DNA of 64,000 nucleotides, taken from positions 62,001-126,000 of the forward strand of contig SIAJ01000004.1 in NCBI GenBank assembly GCA_009691845.1, in the 5' to 3' direction. Origin of the DNA: Gemmataceae bacterium. GTDB lineage: Bacteria > Planctomycetota > Planctomycetia > Gemmatales > Gemmataceae. The translations under genes and the position numbers were made by a program. How positions within the stretch are numbered: the first letter of the stretch is position 1; every line of letters starts with the position of its first letter. The notes beneath the pieces were generated by a model that was given only the letters and a program-made list of their open reading frames with translations, was not told where the DNA came from and did not search any database. Shown piece after piece: positions 61,709 to 64,000 of this stretch.

Positions 61709-62959
61709 ATGAACGACTTTAACGAGAGCGTGGTCGTCAACGGCAACGCCAGCCTCAGCGATCGCGTGAAGGAACTGCGACTGACCGGCCGAATGGATTC
61801 GGGCTCCGCGAATGCTGGCAGCACGGCCTGGCTGCCGTGGCTGCTCTGTTTCTTTCTTGCCGTCGGCTGGGCGGGCTTCGGCATCAAGTGGCTACGCGGC
61901 ACGGATACCAAAGCGACCGACGCGGCCACCGATGGCTCAATTGGCACAAGCACAGCCAAGCCAGGATCGCCCGGCGTCACGGATGCTGTGATGCTGGAAG
62001 TGAAGGGTTATCTGATCCCGACGCAGCAAATTTCGATCAGCCCGATCGATGTGGCCGGCCGCGTTACCAAGCTGAACATCGAAGAAGGGATGTCCTTCAA
62101 GAAAGGCGACATTCTCGCCGAGATCGATTCGACTCCGTTTGAAGCTCAACTCGCGGAGACCCGGGCTCAGGTAGCCGGGGCCAAGGCCAAGCTCGCGGAA
62201 CTCCAGGCGGGAAGTCGCCCGGAAGAAATTGCCCAGGCATTGGCGGAACTCGACGACACGAAAGCTCAACTCGACCAGCTCAAGCGAGAATGGCAGCGAT
62301 TTGAGAGCCAGAAAACGCTGTCGATCACGACGCGGGAATACGAACAATCCCAGGCGAATTATTTATCCGGTTCGAGGCGAGTTGAAGCGAGACAGAAGGC
62401 CTACGACCTGGCCAAGCTTGGGCCACGCAAGGAACGCATCGAGGCGGCCGAGGCCGAGCATAACGCCACGCTCGCACGCCTGACTCAGGCCCAATGGCGG
62501 CTCGCCAACTGCACGATCACATCGCCAGTGACTGGCGTGATTCTCACCAAGAAGGCCGAGGTTGGCAGTTTGATCAACCCGGTTGTGGGTGGCGTCTCGC
62601 CGAACCTTTGCGATATCGCTGACTTAAGAAAGCTCGAAGTGGATCTGGAGGTTCAGGAACGCGACATCAGCAAGGTGCGACTCGATCAGGTGTGCAAGAT
62701 CAAGCCGGACGCGTACCCGGATCGGACCTACGATGGCTACGTCGAACGCGTGATGCCGATCGCCAATCGTGCCAAGAGCGTCGTCCCGGTTCGCATCAAG
62801 GTCGTTCCACGTGAGGACGAGAAACAGGGCCAGTATCTCAAGCCTGAAATGGGCGTCACGGTGACGTTCAGCAATCGAACGGTGACGGCCGAATACAAGG
62901 CGGACGTAAAACGCAAGCTGGAGGATGATTCGGAGAGTTCGATTGCTCCGAAGAAGTAA
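61709..62959 (+). CDS. HlyD-type periplasmic adaptor (membrane fusion protein)
   Basis: The product has 416 residues. One N-terminal membrane helix (WLPWLLCFFLAVGWAGFGIK, residues about 41-60) anchors it. The biotinyl-lipoyl half (VAGRVTKLNIEEGMSFKKGD) is followed by a long helical hairpin (residues about 150-270), the second lipoyl half (NCTITSPVTGVILTKKAEVG) and beta-barrel strands (KIKPDAYPDRTYDGYVERVM). It resembles adaptors of ABC-type MacAB/DevB exporters. The expected ABC permease and ATPase genes are not downstream; a transposase relic begins 15 bp after its stop. Confidence 0.9.
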   Translation: MNDFNESVVVNGNASLSDRVKELRLTGRMDSGSANAGSTAWLPWLLCFFLAVGWAGFGIKWLRGTDTKATDAATDGSIGTSTAKPGSPGVTDAVMLEVKGYLIPTQQISISPIDVAGRVTKLNIEEGMSFKKGDILAEIDSTPFEAQLAETRAQVAGAKAKLAELQAGSRPEEIAQALAELDDTKAQLDQLKREWQRFESQKTLSITTREYEQSQANYLSGSRRVEARQKAYDLAKLGPRKERIEAAEAEHNATLARLTQAQWRLANCTITSPVTGVILTKKAEVGSLINPVVGGVSPNLCDIADLRKLEVDLEVQERDISKVRLDQVCKIKPDAYPDRTYDGYVERVMPIANRAKSVVPVRIKVVPREDEKQGQYLKPEMGVTVTFSNRTVTAEYKADVKRKLEDDSESSIAPKK

Positions 62960-62974
62960 GTCGAATCAAGCAAA

Positions 62975-63515
62975 GTAGTCGGCACACTCCGAGCTTGTGA
63001 ATGTTCAGGTCGATTCCTACCGAGGGTCACTCGCGGATGAGGAGCGGGGCGTTATTCTTCTTATGGAAGCGGACTTTCCTCGCAGGATGCACCCCTTGGA
63101 TGACAGTGTTCCCAAAGCCGAGTCCGCCCCTCGGCTGCGACTTGCCGAACGTTGGCAGGGCCGGATGATCACCGAGTCCCTCGAACAACGTCTCGACGCC
63201 AACCATCCCGTTCGCAACGTTTGGGCCTTTGTCGAGCAACTCGACCGGTCGCCGCTTCACGAACGCATCTGAGCCGTTCGCGGACACGTTGGCCGCAATG
63301 CCAATGACCAGAGCCTCCTTCTGGCAGCTTGGAATCAGGCTCCACGAGGAGCTAAAAAAAGTTCGCGACCGCCCGGGAGGGCGGAACCGTGATGAGGGTG
63401 GCCAGCGGACTGCCCAGTCGGCTACCAACGGAGTTTTTGAAAAACCTCGCCTTGAGCGGGAAGCGAGGGCACGACAGTGGCATTTGTTCTCACGCTCGGA
63501 GTGTGCGGACTACTA
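62975..63515. repeat. Dispersed repeat, copy 2, bounded by inverted palindrome arms
   Basis: The left end AGTAGTCGGCACACTCCGAG (62974 on) and the right end CTCGGAGTGTGCGGACTACT (63495-63514) are opposite arms of the window's palindrome family. Between them lie the second transposase relic (to about 63323) and about 170 bp of unassigned sequence. Confidence 0.65.
62997..63320 (+). pseudogene. IS1182-like transposase remnant, 5' part only
   Basis: The frame gives ...LDANHPVRNVWAFVEQLD and stops at a TGA (63270-63272), then continues AVRGHVGRNANDQSLL in the same frame. It carries the same nonsense codon at the same place as the copy at 10013. Homology to copy 1 ends near 63323 and no C-terminal part is found. 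Most differences between the copies would change the protein, as expected for DNA no longer under selection. Confidence 0.6.
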
Positions 63516-63814
63516 TGCTTGCGGTTCAACCGCGTTTAAGACCCCAGGCAAAATAACTTCCGGACTTCAGCCTTCGCAGCATCCGACTGCCCGCATGGAC
63601 GCCAGTATCCGAGATACGCTCTGGCCTTCAGTCCAACGGACTGAAACATTCCAGCCCAGGGCAACGCCCTGGGAATACGTGCAATCAGGCGGCAAACGCC
63701 CTGTAAGGGCAAAAGGAACCTTAATCCCAAAGGAGCTTCTCATCGAATTCGATTTGTGCCTTTGCGGGGATCGCACGGACTCGGAAAAAATGAGTGGTTG
63801 CTGCTCAATACTCG
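63321..63814. repeat. Gene-free region with small palindromes
   Basis: No gene is credible here. Three perfect palindromes follow each other: TTCAGTCC-AAC-GGACTGAA (63627-63645), CCCAGGG-CAACG-CCCTGGG (63655-63673) and GCCCT-GTA-AGGGC (63698-63710). They look like a compact intergenic repeat array. Confidence 0.6.
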
Positions 63815-64000
63815 CTATTTTTTCAGAGCGTCTGCGATCTCTTTGCCGGATTTTGCCATGGCCTTGGTCAAGACGTCGAGTTGGCCCGTTTCGGCCGCCT
63901 GGAACACTTCGTCCATCCGTGCCAGAGGGTCTTTCAACTTTTCCTGAAGCATCGTCAACTCGTTGCCTGCAAGTGTTCGCAACTTCTCGCGAGCGCCATT
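63815..64000 (-). CDS. 3' end of an unknown gene, truncated by the window edge
   Basis: On the minus strand an open frame enters from the right edge and ends at TAG (63815-63817). The 61 visible residues read NGAREKLRTLAGNELTMLQE, then KLKDPLARMDEVFQAAETGQ and LDVLTKAMAKSGKEIADALKK. They are helical and charged, with no membrane segment or motif. The codon use and composition look coding. Nothing can be said about function without the upstream part. Confidence 0.65.
   Translation of the reverse strand, partial: NGAREKLRTLAGNELTMLQEKLKDPLARMDEVFQAAETGQLDVLTKAMAKSGKEIADALKK

Noticed and set aside
63536-63730. Small minus-strand protein
   Set aside because: The frame is made of back-to-back palindromes and looks like a repeat array rather than a gene.

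Overview
The window is a moderately GC-rich bacterial chromosome segment whose gene content points to a planctomycete, most likely of the Gemmata group. Indicators are a DUF1501 / DUF1549-DUF1553 operon with cytochrome-like heme motifs, a sulfatase, a BBP7-type outer-membrane barrel protein, an S46 peptidase, a TAT-exported enolase-superfamily protein, a kinase-like fold preceded by the planctomycete 'TPYQ'-type segment, and palindromic intergenic repeats. I see no tRNA, rRNA, CRISPR array, prophage or intact insertion sequence. Genus is an inference.

Layout. 1-9.9 kb: a 5'-truncated unknown protein, a HEAT-repeat lipoprotein, an aminotransferase/methyltransferase pair, a CapK-type ligase overlapping a family 2 glycosyltransferase, and an in-frame YjbR-AlkD gene. 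10-17.8 kb: a dead IS1182-like transposase, three exported hydrolases (S46 peptidase, M28 peptidase, serine hydrolase), a decayed DUF4058-like gene and a secreted Met/Gly-repeat protein. 18-24.9 kb: BBP7 barrel protein with a strong terminator, orphan PxpB, DUF72 protein, enolase-superfamily protein, RsgA and a small Cys-containing secreted protein. 25-32.7 kb (plus strand): short UvrC, SurE, a 1237-residue FHA-like/coiled-coil/pseudokinase protein, a 2Fe-2S ferredoxin and a PAC2-family protein.

32.7-44 kb (minus strand): a TPR protein, a Bat-type operon (VWA, TPR, BatD-like, TPR-SH3) with 4-bp overlaps, HemD, a sugar-type cluster (TIM-barrel isomerase, small protein, Gfo/Idh-like protein) and a polytopic membrane protein. 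44-53 kb: a small c-type cytochrome, then the operon DUF1501, PPC/Ig-like protein, DUF1549/DUF1553 protein and cytochrome-WD40 protein, separated by palindromes. 53-64 kb: small membrane proteins, an aldo/keto reductase, NAD(P)HX dehydratase, an SDR, a long acyl-CoA dehydrogenase, a sulfatase, an HlyD-type adaptor, a second dead IS1182-like copy and the 3' end of an unknown gene.

The most notable points are the FHA/pseudokinase protein; a family of paired inverted repeats (BIME-like), some of which supply gene stop codons, alongside a remnant of a REP-associated (RAYT-like) transposase; a deletion relic joining the start of a PSCyt1 gene to the end of a DUF1501 gene; and two diverged copies of a transposase fragment sharing the same nonsense codon. 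I did not find a clearly new multi-gene system. The 27.5-32.7 kb cluster (pseudokinase, ferredoxin, PAC2) is the best candidate for unexplored function.
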